Source: Crocodylus rhombifer (lineage: Eukaryota; Chordata; Crocodylia; Crocodylidae). Taken from it: a DNA stretch of 64,000 nt. Made by a program: the position numbers and the translations under genes. The stretch covers positions 1 through 64,000 of the forward strand of contig JAVSML010025217.1 of assembly GCA_038503035.1 (NCBI GenBank), given 5' to 3'. The notes under the pieces were generated by a model. It was not told where the DNA came from, did not search any database, and worked only from the letters and a program-made list of their open reading frames with translations. Positions 11,970 to 24,414 of this stretch are shown piece by piece; the first letter of the stretch is position 1, and the number at the start of each line of letters is the position of its first letter.

Positions 11970-12234
11970 TTGACATTTTGAAAAAGTAAATCAATAAGAA
12001 GTGGTGGTTAGATGGAAGGAAATACTCAGTGGGCACATCTACATGTGCCCCTGATTGTACATTTGGTACAGTGCAGTCATTTAGTGCTTGCTTCAGCGTT
12101 TAGTACTTGCTTTTAGTACTAAATGACTTGCAGTACCAAATGTGCAGTCAGGGGCTCATGTAGACATGCCCACTGAGTATTTCCTTCTATGTAACCACCA
12201 CTTCTTATTTATTTACCTTTAAAAAATGTCAACT
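11970..12234. repeat. Long palindrome with 110-120-nt arms
   Basis: The left arm (about 11970-12088) and right arm (about 12112-12234) are inverted copies with roughly 90 percent agreement by eye. They contain not only a MITE end (gggcacatctacatg at 12031) but also about 60 bp of sequence outside it, such as aataagaagtggtggtta and ggaaatactcagt. The loop is about 23 nt. The RNA or single strand would form a strong hairpin. See the MITE entry at 12031. Confidence 0.85.
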
Positions 12235-12389
12235 TGCTAAAGCAAGTACTAAATGACTGCATAGTATGTACTGATACTGCACAGTACTGGCCGCACCTGG
12301 TTATTTTTAGATGCTATGTCACCATAGCAATGAGCTAAGGCGATGTAATTCATCACTAAAGCAACATAGCATCTCATGTAGATGCGCCC
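12031..12389. mobile_element. MITE with Harbinger-type ends, carrying an internal inverted duplication
   Basis: Left end gggcacatctacatg (12031) and right end catgtagatgcgccc (ending 12389) are both flanked by agt (12028-12030 and 12390-12392), the 3-bp target duplication. Between them sits an inverted copy (12112-12234) of the left end plus its outside flank. The original sequence resumes near 12236 with gctaaagcaagtactaaatgactgca, which continues the block broken off near 12090. So the element is one MITE with a fold-back duplication inserted, not two MITEs side by side. Confidence 0.65.
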
Positions 12390-12470
12390 AGTGTTCTTTA
12401 ATAAAACACTTCTTCAGGCTATGCTGTAACTGCACTTTCCTGGCTCATTGGACTTTTCTTGGTATCAATT

Positions 12471-12711
12471 AGTGGGCGCACCTACACAAGATGTTAAATG
12501 CACAGTAGATTAATTCTGCTGTCCATTAGCATATCACAGTAAAAGCCATACTGTTGCACTAATGCACAGTAGAATTAGTCTACTGCACATTAGTGTCACT
12601 AAAAAGGTGTGCGCCAGTTACTGCACTTTTAGTTAGTACCTCTTTTTATAGGTATTAAACTTAATGTGCAGTACCTACAGCACATTAATGCACATGTAGA
12701 TGTTCCCAGTG
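12471..12711. mobile_element. MITE, Harbinger-type ends, family A (second copy)
   Basis: Ends gggcgcacctacac (12474) and gtagatgttccc (to 12707) are flanked by agt on both sides. The interior matches the copy at 5655-5902, including agaattagtctactgc and the tract with cactttta...tacctctttttataggtattaaa. No coding potential. Confidence 0.78.
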
Positions 12712-12761
12712 GATGCTAGTGATTTGATCTCTGTGCTCTTCAATAACTCAGATTCTAGTAA

Positions 12762-12905
12762 AGTACTGGGCTATGACTCCAGAGATCTGGGTTCTACTTC
12801 TGTCTCAGCTACTGGTAGGTTGAGTGAATACAAGCAAGTCATGTCACTTCTCTTTGCCTCAGTTTCAACAACTATAAAGTTGAGATCTGTTGAAATTGCT
12901 AAATA
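12762..12905 (+). repeat. MIR SINE fossil
   Basis: The block agatctgggttctacttctgtctcagctactgg (in pieces: agatctgggttct, ctcagctactgg), then gcaagtcatgtcacttctctttgcctcagttt and the ctataaagttgagat end follow the MIR core and 3' half (…caagtcacttaacctctctgtgcctcagtttcctcatctgtaaaat). MIRs are tRNA-derived SINEs shared by amniotes; this copy is old and inert. Confidence 0.82.
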
Positions 12906-13329
12906 AGAAATAGTATCAAAACCCTTCAAAGTATAAGATAAAACTTAAAACAAAAAACTAGAGCTGGAGAGAGGATCTACAGATTTCAATATCTGTGTTT
13001 ATTCTGATTTGGAACAACCCCCTTGAATTTCAGAATAATCTCTGTCTCTCTCTCTTTTTCTTTCTCTTGGGTCTCACAGGCCTCAGGGGCCCATAACCAC
13101 CTTAACTACAGCTTCCCATCTCCTCTTGTCTTGCACAATCTCCTTCCAGTTCCCACCTATCTTCCCATCCTTGCCTCAGTCTACCTTGAGGTCTGATACT
13201 CTCCACCTCCGCTTTCAAAATCTGCTTCATGCCTTCTCTCATTAGTTCTTACAATACACCCTGCTCATTTCATTCTCTGCACTCTTATCTTGATCAAGAT
13301 ATCAGGTCTTTTGCAAAGGTCCAGAAGCT

Positions 13330-13400
13330 AAATTTCATAGTTTCTAGGGTCGGAAGGGACCTGAGGAGATCATCTAGTCTGAATTTGTATTTCAGAATGA
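13330..13400 (-). repeat. Short CR1 3'-end fragment
   Basis: The sequence tttcatagtttctagggtcggaagggacctgaggagatcatctagtctga is the reverse complement of the CR1 3' terminus (…gatgatctcc.gaggtcccttccgac…ctatgaaa), the same as at 36.72-36.80 kb in the other orientation. Only about 70 bp remain. Confidence 0.8.
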
Positions 13401-13720
13401 TCCATGAAAGAAAATGTTAAAAACGTATGGATCACTCAAAAGGTTTAATTTAGGCACATAACATTGGTTTATACTTTATTTGTATGTATGATTGTATTTT
13501 AATATAAAATAAGCACCACTGAAGCAAAATATCATTTGAAAATGGAAAAAAGATTTTTCCTCATTTTTCTCCTAAATGGCATTTCAGCATAATATCCACA
13601 GTTCTATGAAACATTCTCATTACAACAGAACTAAGTTTTTTGACGGAAAACACTTCTGTCAAAATCCAGTGAAATGGTAAATCCAGGAGGCATATTGTGA
13701 CCCAATGAAACTCTAATAGT

Positions 13721-14409
13721 GGGCGTGTGTAGATGAAACAGGAACCCTAAATTGAAGTGGTGGGTTTTTAAAAACACCACTTCAATTTAGGGCCAAGTAA
13801 ACCCCTGTGTTGTGCACACACCAGTCCACTTACCTGCCTCTCCAGTGGTGGGGAGGGAAGGGAAGGGGAACATGAGCTGCCAGTGGGTGGAGTGGTCCCT
13901 GGGCTGCAGGCAGGGGCTGGTGTTTCCCTCTGCAGCACCAGCAGTACCCCCCCAGGAAGCACCCACCTGCAGGCACCCGGCTCGGGCAGTCCCCAGGGGC
14001 ATTACAGCCGCAGAGGGAAGCACCGGGCCCCTGCCCAGCTCAGGTAGGCAGGCTCCTGGGTGGGTGCTGGGGAAGGTCAAGTTCCCTGCTTTTTTTCTTT
14101 TCTCGCGGGAAAGCCTGCCTTCCTGGACTGCTGCCAGGCTTCCTGCAGAGCCCCTGAGCTCCACGGAGCTTGGTGCTTCGCTCCGCGGCTGTAGGCTAGC
14201 AAATTAAAACTCTTCAGAGGAGTTTTAGTTTGCTGCACCCCCAGTCATTTAAGATGCATGACACTGGTGAATTCACTACAGCAGCTGGAATTACTGTGCA
14301 GTACACCACAGGTGCATGCAAACACCAACACTGTTAAAGTGGTGCAAAAGCATTTAACCCACTTTACAGTATCGCGCACGCATGCCCCTCATGTTGTCTA
14401 CACACAGCC
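13721..14409. mobile_element. Larger MITE with GC-rich interior
   Basis: Left end gggcgtgtgtagatgaaac, preceded by agt; right end gttgtctacacacagcc (to 14409) is its inverted match. The flanking triplets differ (agt and ata), so the duplication is not confirmed. The interior has a local hairpin, ctaaattgaagtgg...ccacttcaatttag at about 13746-13792, and a GC-rich core (13810-14210) whose frames look non-coding. Confidence 0.55.
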
Positions 14410-15753
14410 ATAGAGACCATTTCTGTCAAGCAACTTTGAAGTCTAGCCAATTGCAGAGTTTGTTCTTGGTATTGTTCCCCACACATCTGAATGATTTAGG
14501 GTGGGTGCAGCATGGTGATGTACACTCGTGCAGAAGTCCGAAACTGGATGTTTGCCTAATTCTCTTGGCTCAAGATACAGTTTAAGTAAAACATTAACAT
14601 TTAACTAACAATGTTAGTTTCACATTGTCTGTTTTTATTTAAAACTTTTCTTCAGGAAATGAAAAGCTTTAATAACTTTTTCAGACAGTCTGCAATTGCG
14701 CATTACTTATACTTTCCTGAAGGATCTACTGATTTAAGGGCCTTATGAACTCTCATTGACTTTCTGCAGTATTAGAATGTTATGGCTAATAAAACAAGGC
14801 AAAATAAAGCCCAGTGACTGAAGTGCTGAATTAGGAGAGAAAAGGTATTTAAGCTAGCAGATAGGCTATGCAGATAATATCACACATAGTGCAGGCACAG
14901 CATAATGAGGTACAGGAGATAATTGGACTGGTATGAAGAACAGGGATGAAAAAGATCCAACTTATAACATTTAAATCTGGATTCATATCCAAACCCAAAC
15001 TGTCAGATATGTGGTTCTGAACTAATACTAAGCCATAAAGCCTAGATCATTTTTAGATCTGTTCTGGGTATAGAAGTATTATGGGGGAATACATACATGC
15101 ATAGCCCCTGGCTGTAGTGGGAGTCACATTCTCCAGCCAGGTGGTGATAGGGGCTTCCTCCTTTGTTCCCCCTGCATCCACAGAAACCAGTCAGTGAGGC
15201 AGCTGAGTCAAACAGGATGCCTCTTGCCTAGGGTAACCATACCCTAATTTACTTTAAGTAGAGGGTAACATCCTGGTTTGGCCAGGATAGTCCTGGATTT
15301 CATGGCCTCTTCCTGAATCCCAACTGATTGGTGAGAAATGAAGCAAAAGTCCCAGTTTGTCGCTACCAGGCTCATGCTGGCTTTTCCTGAGCACCAGCTG
15401 GAGGCTGAGGGGGCGGGCTGGGCCGAGCACCACTTCTCATGCCTGGGGCAGGGATCAGCCAGGGTGGGACAAGCCAGGAGTGGGAGGGGGCTGGGGACAG
15501 GGCTTGGGCACCCGTGCAGGGTGAATCAGGGTGGCTGTCTATCATCAGCAGCCTCATGCCCTGCCACTGCATCTTCTGCCGAGGGCTAGGCTGCAAGTGG
15601 CAGCCCTAGGCAGCTGCCAGCAGCAGGAGGGAGGTGCCAGGTGGCCACGCAGCATGGGCTGGTGGAGTCCAGGGACTCTACACATGGGCGACTCCCAGCC
15701 AGGTCCAGACACTGCATGTAGGAGATGGAGCCTGGCTGCAGCGCTCCATGCTG
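14410..15753. other. No recognisable gene
   Basis: AT-rich to 15100, then GC-rich to 15750. No protein family, RNA gene or clear repeat structure recognised. Frames at 15338-15878 lack any conserved features. Confidence 0.45.
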
Positions 15754-15755
15754 TA

Positions 15756-16333
15756 CAGGCAGTCCTTGGACTTATGACACAATTGGTTTCTGAAAACCAT
15801 GTCTTAAGTCCAAACGTTATAACTCAGAACCAATTTTCTCATAAGAAACAATGTTATAAATGGGGGATTGGTTCCTGAACCAAGGCCCGATACCCTATTT
15901 TCACTAAAAAATACCCCAGAATTTTGTATTCGATCAATTATAGATCAGTAATATAGCTATATTAATGTATTTATATTGTAAATAGCAATCATACTGATTC
16001 GGAAGGACTTCTTTGAGGTGACTTTGCTGGACTTTTTGAAAGGCTCTTGGTGGACTTTTTGAAAGGTTCTGGGCTGGAGTCTTCTCAGGAGCCTTGGCTG
16101 CAGGTTTTTCTGGAGTCTCATCTGCTTTCTTAAAGAAAGTGTCTAAAGAAGTTTGGACAGATGTTCTCCAGGGAGAAGAGCGATGCAACAAACTTGTTCA
16201 CTGGCATGGTGTCACATCAGATCAAATGTTGTAAAGTTGAAACTGACATTATAAAGTTGAAACAGTGTCAATTTATAAACATTGTAAGTGCAAAACGTTG
16301 TAACTTGAAACATCGTAAGTCGAGGACTGCCTA
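15756..16333 (-). mobile_element. pogo/Tigger-type element, internally deleted
   Basis: Ends caggcagtccttggactta on the left and, inverted, aggactgcct on the right (with ttacgatgt/taagtcga just inside) are flanked by TA (15754-15755 and 16334-16335), the duplication typical of Tc1/mariner/pogo elements. On the minus strand, 16191-15934 reads TSVQTSLDTFFKKADETPEKP and then a Lys/Pro/Ala-rich tract; a TSL..FFKK tail is typical of Tigger/CENP-B-like transposase C-termini. The rest of the transposase (about 500 residues, with the DDD domain) is absent, so this is a non-autonomous deletion derivative. Superfamily from ends and duplication is likely; the Tigger name rests on the tail only. Confidence 0.7.
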
Positions 16334-16335
16334 TA

Positions 16336-19300
16336 CTGTTCTGTCCTGCCCTGCCATCAGGGGTCCTGGGAGCTGTAGAGTTGGGGCTGTGTATGTGCAT
16401 GTGTGTGCATCCATGCGGGGAAGGAAATGTGGAGGTATAGGTAGGGGGGGGGTGAGTGAGTTGGGGGATGTTTGTATGTGCGACAAGCCTCAATGTACGG
16501 CAGCTTCTGCCCTCTCCAGGTGTTAGCATTCCCTGCCAGCCCTTTCCCAGGCTCAGTCACCTCCAATGCCAGCTCAGGTTCTGGCTGTGGCTCCAATTCC
16601 TGTGCTGAGTAATGCCAGAGCTACCTTTGAAGTAGCTGGTCGGGGTCCCCTGAGTATGTAGCACACCAGCCACTCCCACCCCATGCAGCACATCCCAGGA
16701 CAGCCCCAGCCCTGGATACCCCTGCATCCTGGAGGATGCCACTGAGCCAAGTGGCCTTAGGCTACAGCAGCTGCCCATTCCTGAAGGCAGCTCTGCACAG
16801 CCCATGGCTGGGCTGGGTCCTGGATGGGTCCCTCATGGGCAATCACATCACAGCTGAGTGTCAAGATTTCTCCTCCCTGCCTCACCTCCCCTGTCACCCC
16901 AGGCCAGCCCCAAAGCCATGGATGCAGCAGTGGCACATGATCCTGTGAGTGGATGCTGCAAGCATAGCCCAGGACCACAGTGACCCATGGAGCTGCACCG
17001 GCTCAGTCCCTCCAGGGGGCTCCCACTACCCCCCACCCCACTAGCCCTGTTCTACTGCTCTCTGCCTACTGGTGCACCACTGAGATGCTTACCGCCGTGG
17101 GGTGAGTTCCCTGCTGTCTGCTCTGTGCCATCCACAGGAGAGAGGCCAAGCCCTGGGCAGCTGCATTGTGTACTGCTTCCTGGACACAGCTCAGGCACAG
17201 ACACGCTCCCTCGGTGCTGGCAGTTCCTTCCTGTATACATGGCTTGCAAAGTGCTTTGGGATCCTATAACAAGACCAGTGCCTCAGGGATAACCATTATG
17301 CCCCTGGTGGCAATCTGGCTCCTACTCCACTCTGGCTGTAGATTATCCTCCCATTTTTCCTGCCTGTCATGCCTTGATGTTCTTTATCTTTGGAGAGGGA
17401 GCAGGTCCAGCTGACAATTTTTGGGGGGCCCCCTGCAAGATATAGTTTTGGGGCTCTCTGATCCATCTAAAAATCAAAATTGCAGTTAATTTCAGTATAG
17501 ACTCAGGGCTGTGCTGTGCTGCGGGGGGCACAGGGTGGGGATGCCTGTGTTCCTCCCTAGGGACAGGCCCAGGGCAGGGGTGGAGCCTGGAACTCCTTCC
17601 CCAGTTGGCCAGGAAGGGCCTCCCTGCCTGTATCAAGCCCTTTAAACATCGTGTGGGAGGCAGAGGGTAAGCAGGGCATGGCCCCTTGGCTGTGGGGTCC
17701 CCTGAAGTGACAGGTTCTGCAGCATAGGATGGGCCAGCCCTGATAGGGAGGCTTTCCCAGAGAACTAGAGTGAGCCCTGCACTGTCCTTCTGTCAGCGGA
17801 TTCTTCTCGGACCCTCCTGATCCCAACCTGGCCTTCACCATAGGTGGGCCGTCCTGACCTGTACGTGCCCCCAGGGCACCTGATGCCTTATGGGCAAATC
17901 ATGATCTCTGAACCTCTGTTACACCTAACCCCTTGCCTCACAGGTATTACTGATGCAGACTGATGCACTGTGCCCTCAACCATATGCCTGGCCACTCCAG
18001 GTTTTCACCCACTTGTCAGGGCTTTGGCCTTCCTGGCTTCTACTCCTTTCCTCTAACTGGCCCCTTGCCACATAGGCCCACTGTGCTGGACCAGGCTCCT
18101 TGGTCCCAGCCTGGTCAGTTCAGGCTATTGGGGTCTCTGCCCCTTGCCTCTATCTCTGGGGCCCTGACCCTTGCTTTGCCTTTCACAAGTATCTTTACTC
18201 ATCTTGGACTATGGGCCCCTGGCCCCAGTCTCAGCCCCACTCTGGACTGTGGGGTATCTAGCCCTGCCTCTGTGCCTTGTGGGCTTTGTGTCCCTGTCCC
18301 TGTTTCTTGCTCCTCTAAATCAATTCTGGGCTCCCTGACCCTTGCCCCTGCCCTGCTAGGGCTCTGGGCCCTCTGGCCCAGCCAGTGCCTTAAGCCTGAC
18401 CTGTGGTAGGATTCAAGTTAATCACGTGCCCCTTGGACACTAATGGGACCTCCTTACCCCCCTTTAGTCTCTTCCATGAACCACCAGTGTAAGCCACAAC
18501 ACAATGCAAAAGCCCTATGGATACAACAGAAAATTATCCGCACACTGGGTCCACACAAACATCTGGCTTAACCACCACGCTCTCCCCCATACTGGACCCT
18601 ACTTCCTAGTTCCCAAACTTCCAGTTTGCAGTTCTTAGGACCTCTTCAGTCAGACAGGCAGTACCTTTTTAGTGTCTCTGCTCTGGATCTCCTTCCCCTG
18701 CAGCTTACAGAGCCAGACTGACCGTCCTAGATCAGGCTCTGTCTTACATTTCACTCAAGTTCTGCCCACTTCCAGTCATGGGGCTTGCTAGCTCTGGACC
18801 AGCTGTCCCTTCCATTCTAATGGACAACTTAATGTTGCTACCCTGACTCTTATCACAGTGGCTCTATTGATTCAATAGATTCTGTCCCATCATACTATTG
18901 CCATGCACCTAGCACAGCAATAGGCACCTTGGCTGCCTATTCACTTGCAGGTCACCTTTATTAGGCTGCCTGAGAATTGTTTCCTGCTGTTTTCCCCTCA
19001 AAGTCACAGGAGCCATAGGCTCCTTTTTACAGACCCCTGCAGATGTGTGTGTGTGTATGGCACCCCATATCCCAGATTTCTTTAACTCTGTACTGGATTT
19101 CCCTAAAAATAATATGGTCACCCCAACTACACTGCAGTTGCCTTCACCTGGCATCAGCTCCTGCAGTGGTGGTGGCTGATGGGGCTGCTTCTAAGGCCTA
19201 CATGGTGGCAACTGTGGACCTGGCAGTCTTCCCACTCAATCATAGTGAAGTAAGACTGTAAGAGACCAACAGGATCCCTGATACAACACAGACCTAGTAA

Positions 19301-19800
19301 CCCTGCCACAGGTAAAGCAAGGGAACCACAGAAGACAACATTCTGCTTCTATGAAATGTCAGAAAATGCTCAAGAGATCCCAGGTAGAGGACCATGCTCC
19401 CACTACAGAAATAGGCAACCCCCTCCTCACCCCCATAGTCCATACCAGTCTAACTATGGAGTAAATTTCCTTCTTGATTCCAAATATGGTGATTGGTCTG
19501 ACCCTAAGTGGAGGGGCAAGACCTTCTAGCCAGGAACCTCAGGCTTTGGTCCCAGGAGGAGATTGGCCTACACAGGTTAAAGTCCTCAGCCTTTGCTGTA
19601 GTTAAAACCCAGTGCCACTGAGGAAGGAACCCTGACATACATTGGTTATTATGCTGGTCGCCCTATAAGTACTTGCCAACAGCTGATGGGGCTGCATGGT
19701 TCCCCATGGTACCACTGTGACCATTTCCATACCCCAGCAAGACCTGATTACTCTGAGATCTGCAATGGGAGAAGGGTCCCAACAGGCCTCCCTGACAGCT
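16336..19800. other. GC-rich, probably repeat-derived, no gene identified
   Basis: Many overlapping frames in all phases but none with family features. 18000-18420 has an irregular internal repetition of ctgggccc/ctgacccttg.cc phrases, and 19260-19800 reads like an old interspersed repeat that I cannot name. Short (TG)n-like run at 19041-19057. Confidence 0.4.
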
Positions 19801-21724
19801 CATGAGTTGGGCAGGCTATCAAGTAAGTAGCCAAAGGCTACCAGGGAGCTCCCTCTCTCTCTTCCACCCCCTTGGAGTGGGGAAGAAAAGCAGAGGTTTG
19901 TGGGATGCTGGAGGTCCCACATGTGTAACTTCTGTACATTACATGCAGTGCTAAAAAACTCAGAGGTACAGGGAAATTCCTCTTGGAAAGAGGATTTTTT
20001 TGCGGCAAATCTGCCATTTTTGAGGCAAATGCCCCATTTCTGTGGCACTACAAATGGAGTAAATGTGAGCACAGTTACATTTTCTAGCATTAAAAGGGAA
20101 TATGTAGTGCTAAAAAATAATGTGTGCACAAGGCCTGTGTCCATGTTAGCTGCAAAACTATTGTGGTAGAATGCCTTGCACCTTTTTATCATGGAAACAT
20201 AACTTTCCTATAAAAAGAAATTAAGTGACTAGCCTGAAATAAGAAGTTAAGTGACTAGCCTGGAATTTAAAAAAAAAACAAAAAACACATTATTTCTTAC
20301 AAGGATATTTTCCCCAAGATATTAAATTCAAAAAGAACATTCTGCATTGAAACTACTGTAGCCAATGGAGACTTCTTAGAGGGCTGTAGCAACTAAATAG
20401 TCTCAAGTAAAAGTATTTCAAAGTTGCCGTGAACTTATGGAATGGATCGAGGGTGATTCCCTTTAAGGGCTGACGTTCAAGGATGGCTACAGTAGTTCTT
20501 AAGTTCAGCTGTCTACCACAGCTCCATAAGTGTCTTTGCGTAAAGCACAATAGCTTTGTTTTTCCATTCACAGATATGATTAGCATATGCAGAGTGTCAG
20601 CTGTATTTCTGAACTTGTCAGCTGGAGCTTCAATGCCAATAGGACTCTAACAGGCACTATACTGTCTATAGATATGCCCACAATGACAGAATAGTTGGCT
20701 GCTTGAGAATGAATACTAAAATGTGATTTATTTCCCTTGTGGGCCTGGCATGTGTGTTTAGATGTCTGGAATACATGGTTCATTATTATTAGGGCTCAAC
20801 TGTGTGTTTTAATAATCTCCTAGGAAACTATGAAAGAGGGGAGAAATAACCATAATTGTCTAAAGATAAGTATATACAAATTACAAAGTATTGTGTTAAT
20901 AAAGTGAAAGCAGCTCTAATTATAATGAAACCTAAATTTAATGCTATGGCTGTCAAGCCTGTTGGAAATAATAGAGTTTTGACTCCCCCCCCCGCACCCC
21001 CACCCCCCAAAAAAACAACAAAAAACCCAACAACAAAAAACAAAAAATTGTGCTCAGTAGTTTACGATCCTTGCATTTATTTTACTTGTGTGCAGGAAGT
21101 ATATGAGCAAATCCCATTAATAAATAAAGGGATTTTCATACCTACCTTTGCCCCACACACAAATGCCCCTCTTTGAAAATGTGCCTTTAAAGATAACATG
21201 AAAGGAAATTGGTAAACTGATAATTATTCTAGGATAAAAGTGCTGCTTATTTTCAAACTGCATTTCACTCTGTATTAATAATGGAAGATCCATCTGGGGC
21301 ACTAAAATGAACTGGAAACATGATCCTTTTTCCTCTTGCCCTTGTATGTTTTTTAATCACATGTTAAGAAAAAAAAAATCCTAAAATAACAAGGAATTAA
21401 AACTACATTGGGGAAAGAATTCTTTCCACTCCCACCAAAATAAGGAAGTTGGTCCATTACCAACTTTCTCCAGTGCTGCTAAACTAATTTAGACTCATTT
21501 CAAAGTTCATAAACCTGTGAATAAACCCATAAAATATCCTCAGACTGATCAAAAAACTTACAAGTAAACTCATTTATAAATATATATAGTAACAAGGATA
21601 GTTTTAGTAAGGAAGGTATTAGACAATCCTGCTCATATTACTTAAACACAGCCTAATTCTGCCACCCTTGCATTTAATAGTACACTAGGGTGAGACTCAT
21701 AAAGGTAACTAAGCATAGGGATAT
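19801..21724. other. AT-rich stretch, short duplications only
   Basis: A 25-26-bp tandem duplication (agttaagtgactagcctg.aat) occurs at about 20217-20265. A C-run followed by an A-rich run lies at 20985-21047 and looks like slippage-prone low-complexity sequence. Nothing codes. Confidence 0.5.
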
Positions 21725-21726
21725 TC

Positions 21727-22030
21727 ATAAAACAGGGTTGGAAAGGACCTCAGGAGGTTATGTAGTCCAACCCCCTGCTCAAGGCAGGATTCTCCCTGAC
21801 TAAATCATCCCAATCAAGTGTCTGTCCAACTTGCTCTGGAAAATTTCCAGGGATGGAGATTCCAAAGCCTCTCTGGGAAGCTTGTTTCAGTATTTAACCA
21901 CCCTCAGACTAAGAAAAGTCTTCCAAATATCTAACCTACATTTCCCTTCTTACAATTTAAGACAAAGGCCACAGAAGGTAGTCTATATCCAGCCTCCATT
22001 TAATCGTATTTCTGGTATTCAGGATTCCCA
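21727..22030 (-). mobile_element. Old CR1 copy, 3' end
   Basis: Starting cataaaacagggttggaaaggacctcaggaggt..t.tagtccaacccc, this is the reverse complement of the CR1 3' UTR, followed by the C-terminal end of ORF2 (minus strand; the block matching RLDI/…W..LP..V..A pattern is recognisable but full of stops). Much more diverged than the CR1s at 32-37 kb. Confidence 0.78.
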
Positions 22031-24409
22031 CACCTAAAAGTTAGGTGACTGACTCCAAGAGTGAAATTCACACAAAAAATTCCTTTTCTTTAAATAGAGA
22101 CATGTAGGCACCTTCCTAGCCCACATCTTAGTACTTAGAACACTTAACCTGGATGTGGAAAACTTGGATTTTAGGTCTGAAATTATTTAAATCCACATTT
22201 TTCAGGAGAAAGTCCTAACAACAGCCATTGAATGGCACTCTCCTCCCCTCCTAAGTGAAGCTGGGCCACTTAACAGAAAAGAACGCAAGTATCATGGGAC
22301 CAAGTCATGCACAAGAGGGAGCCTTGCCAAGGCAGAAATAATTCTCTTGCAAGGGAGTCCTGGGTTTCAGTCTCTGGTTCCTGGAACTGCTTTTGTATTT
22401 TGTATCGGACAGTCCTTGGATAAAATTAATAACTAGCAATAGGAACAGAAAGCGGAAGCCGAAACTCCCGTTCTTGCAAAGAAGTGCCCTCCTTACTTAG
22501 GTGCAGTCATACTTCAACTTGCTCACTGTCACTGTTCCCCATTATCCTTACATTCCTCTCTGCCTCAACACTCAAAAAGAGCAGCAGCTGCACTGCCAGC
22601 AAAGCTACCACTGTACCCATAGCAGAGCAGCCACTGATATTGCCCTGTATGCAGCTGTCTCCCAGAGCACTCAAGCAGACAGTTACACCTCTGGTCTGGA
22701 ATAAATTCACTCTCATAATGGAGAAACAGAGGAAGGTCTAAACATTTATTTTGAAACACCTCAGCTATTACATATCAGCAAGAGAGGACAAAGGTTTAAC
22801 AACCCCCCCCCCCCATATAAAGCAAGAACAACAGAAACAAAATATTCATTTACTCAGGCTCATTCAAAAAGCTGATCCAGACCCCCTGAGCCTTCTAAGA
22901 AGAGAAATTAATCCCTAATGCATTCATCAAAGAGAAGAGTGTAGTTACCTGGTGTGTTTTGTATTAGTCTTCCACATTATCTCCCTTTATCATAAATTTT
23001 TCTTCCTACCTTTTTTTAGATTTTCACCAGAAAATAGGTCATCTTTGTGGATAGAGCATATACAATGCACAGGTGTCAAACCTCCACATACACTGTGAAC
23101 CACCATTCTCCACCCTGCTTATTCATTTCTAAGATGCCTTATTTTTTTATTTTTAATAACAAAGTCTATTTCAGTGAAATGCTGAAGGCTTTATTATGCC
23201 TAGGCTTGAACAGATACATCATATGGGATGGTTAGGGACTGGAATCTCTATCACCTATACTTCCAATTCCTCTAAGTATGAAGGAGCAAAGGTGCTGCTG
23301 CCTGTTACAGATCCATGGGCAGTAAGGGCTTGTCTGCCCTGCCTCTGCTTTAGATATTTAGGCCATTTCTATATAACCCCTATTGTGAATCTAGGTTGTC
23401 ACTAGAAAGGCCAGAAATTTTAGCCAGTGTGGCCCACTTAAAGTGTCCCCAACCAAAATGATCAGTGCTTCTATCAGGCTCAGTATCATAAATAGGGCAG
23501 GGCAAGAGGAGCACCTGCCTCAGGCCTGGTGGCATCAGTATGGCCCCCTCCCTGCTAGGAGTCCTCTCACAGCAGATAGGAACATGGGCAGGTGCAGTCG
23601 GGCAAAGGCAGCACCAGGCCTAGCAGTGTATCTGGTTGGGGGGCAGTGGCATAGAATGATGCCCCTTCTCCCTGGAGGGGCTTGCCATGGGAGGGTCAGC
23701 TCTGCCCCCAGAGGTGGAGGGATGAATAGGACTCCAGGAAAGGCCCTGAAGCTGCTGTATGTCCCTCAAAGGCAGGAGCCCAGCCTATGCTAAGGCAGCA
23801 GCAGTAACAGCTGCTGCTCAATTGAAGAGAGCCTAGGTAGGAAGGATACCTCTTCCTCTCCACCTCTTTCCCCCTCCAGCAGTCCGTTTAATTCCTCATC
23901 CCCCCACCCCCCCCCCCCCCCCGGCATTGAAAAAGATGCAACACCTCTGATTAGGCTCTTTGTTTCAAGTCTATTTTTTGGTGGACATGCAGGACCGTAC
24001 AGAGGCAGTACAGACAGGGCCTAAATCAAGGCTGTTGAGCTTCTGATAGCATGGGGGCTGCACTACATACTCCTCTGGGTTGCAGGCTCTCAGGCCTCAT
24101 GCCATGTGGGCCCTTGCACCACCACACACATACTGGCCAGTGGGCTTCAGAGGTCCACCCCCCACTACACTGTGCTGTCCCCCCTGGATGGGGCAGGAAG
24201 AGGAAGCTAGAGGAGGAAAAGGGAGTCTGGAGACCCCAGCAGTAGCAGTAGCAATAGCAATGGTGGGAGGGACAGCAGCTGGACAGGAACTTGTAAGCCT
24301 GGTGTCAGGCCCTCACAGAATGCATGCAGCCTGTTCATTCCTAGTTAAACAGTCCTGGATTAAATATTTAAAATGGAGTGTATGCAGTTGGAGTAAGGCA
24401 GGGTCATAG
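22031..24409. other. No recognisable gene
   Basis: Mixed composition with homopolymer C-runs at 22803-22814 and 23900-23922. 23485-23800 resembles 45730-46030 in phrasing (caggcaagag...cacctgc) and may be an unnamed repeat. No coding evidence. Confidence 0.4.
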
Positions 24410-24414
24410 CATAT

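Noticed and set aside
13070..13220. Minus-strand phrase resembling the end of a LINE protein (…WELEGDCARQEEMG…)
   Set aside because: Too short and interrupted by a stop; cannot be told from chance without a search.
23900..23922. G-quadruplex element (C-runs here and at 9759, 20985, 22803, 39982, 45930)
   Set aside because: Homopolymer runs are common and also error-prone in assemblies; no regulatory context.
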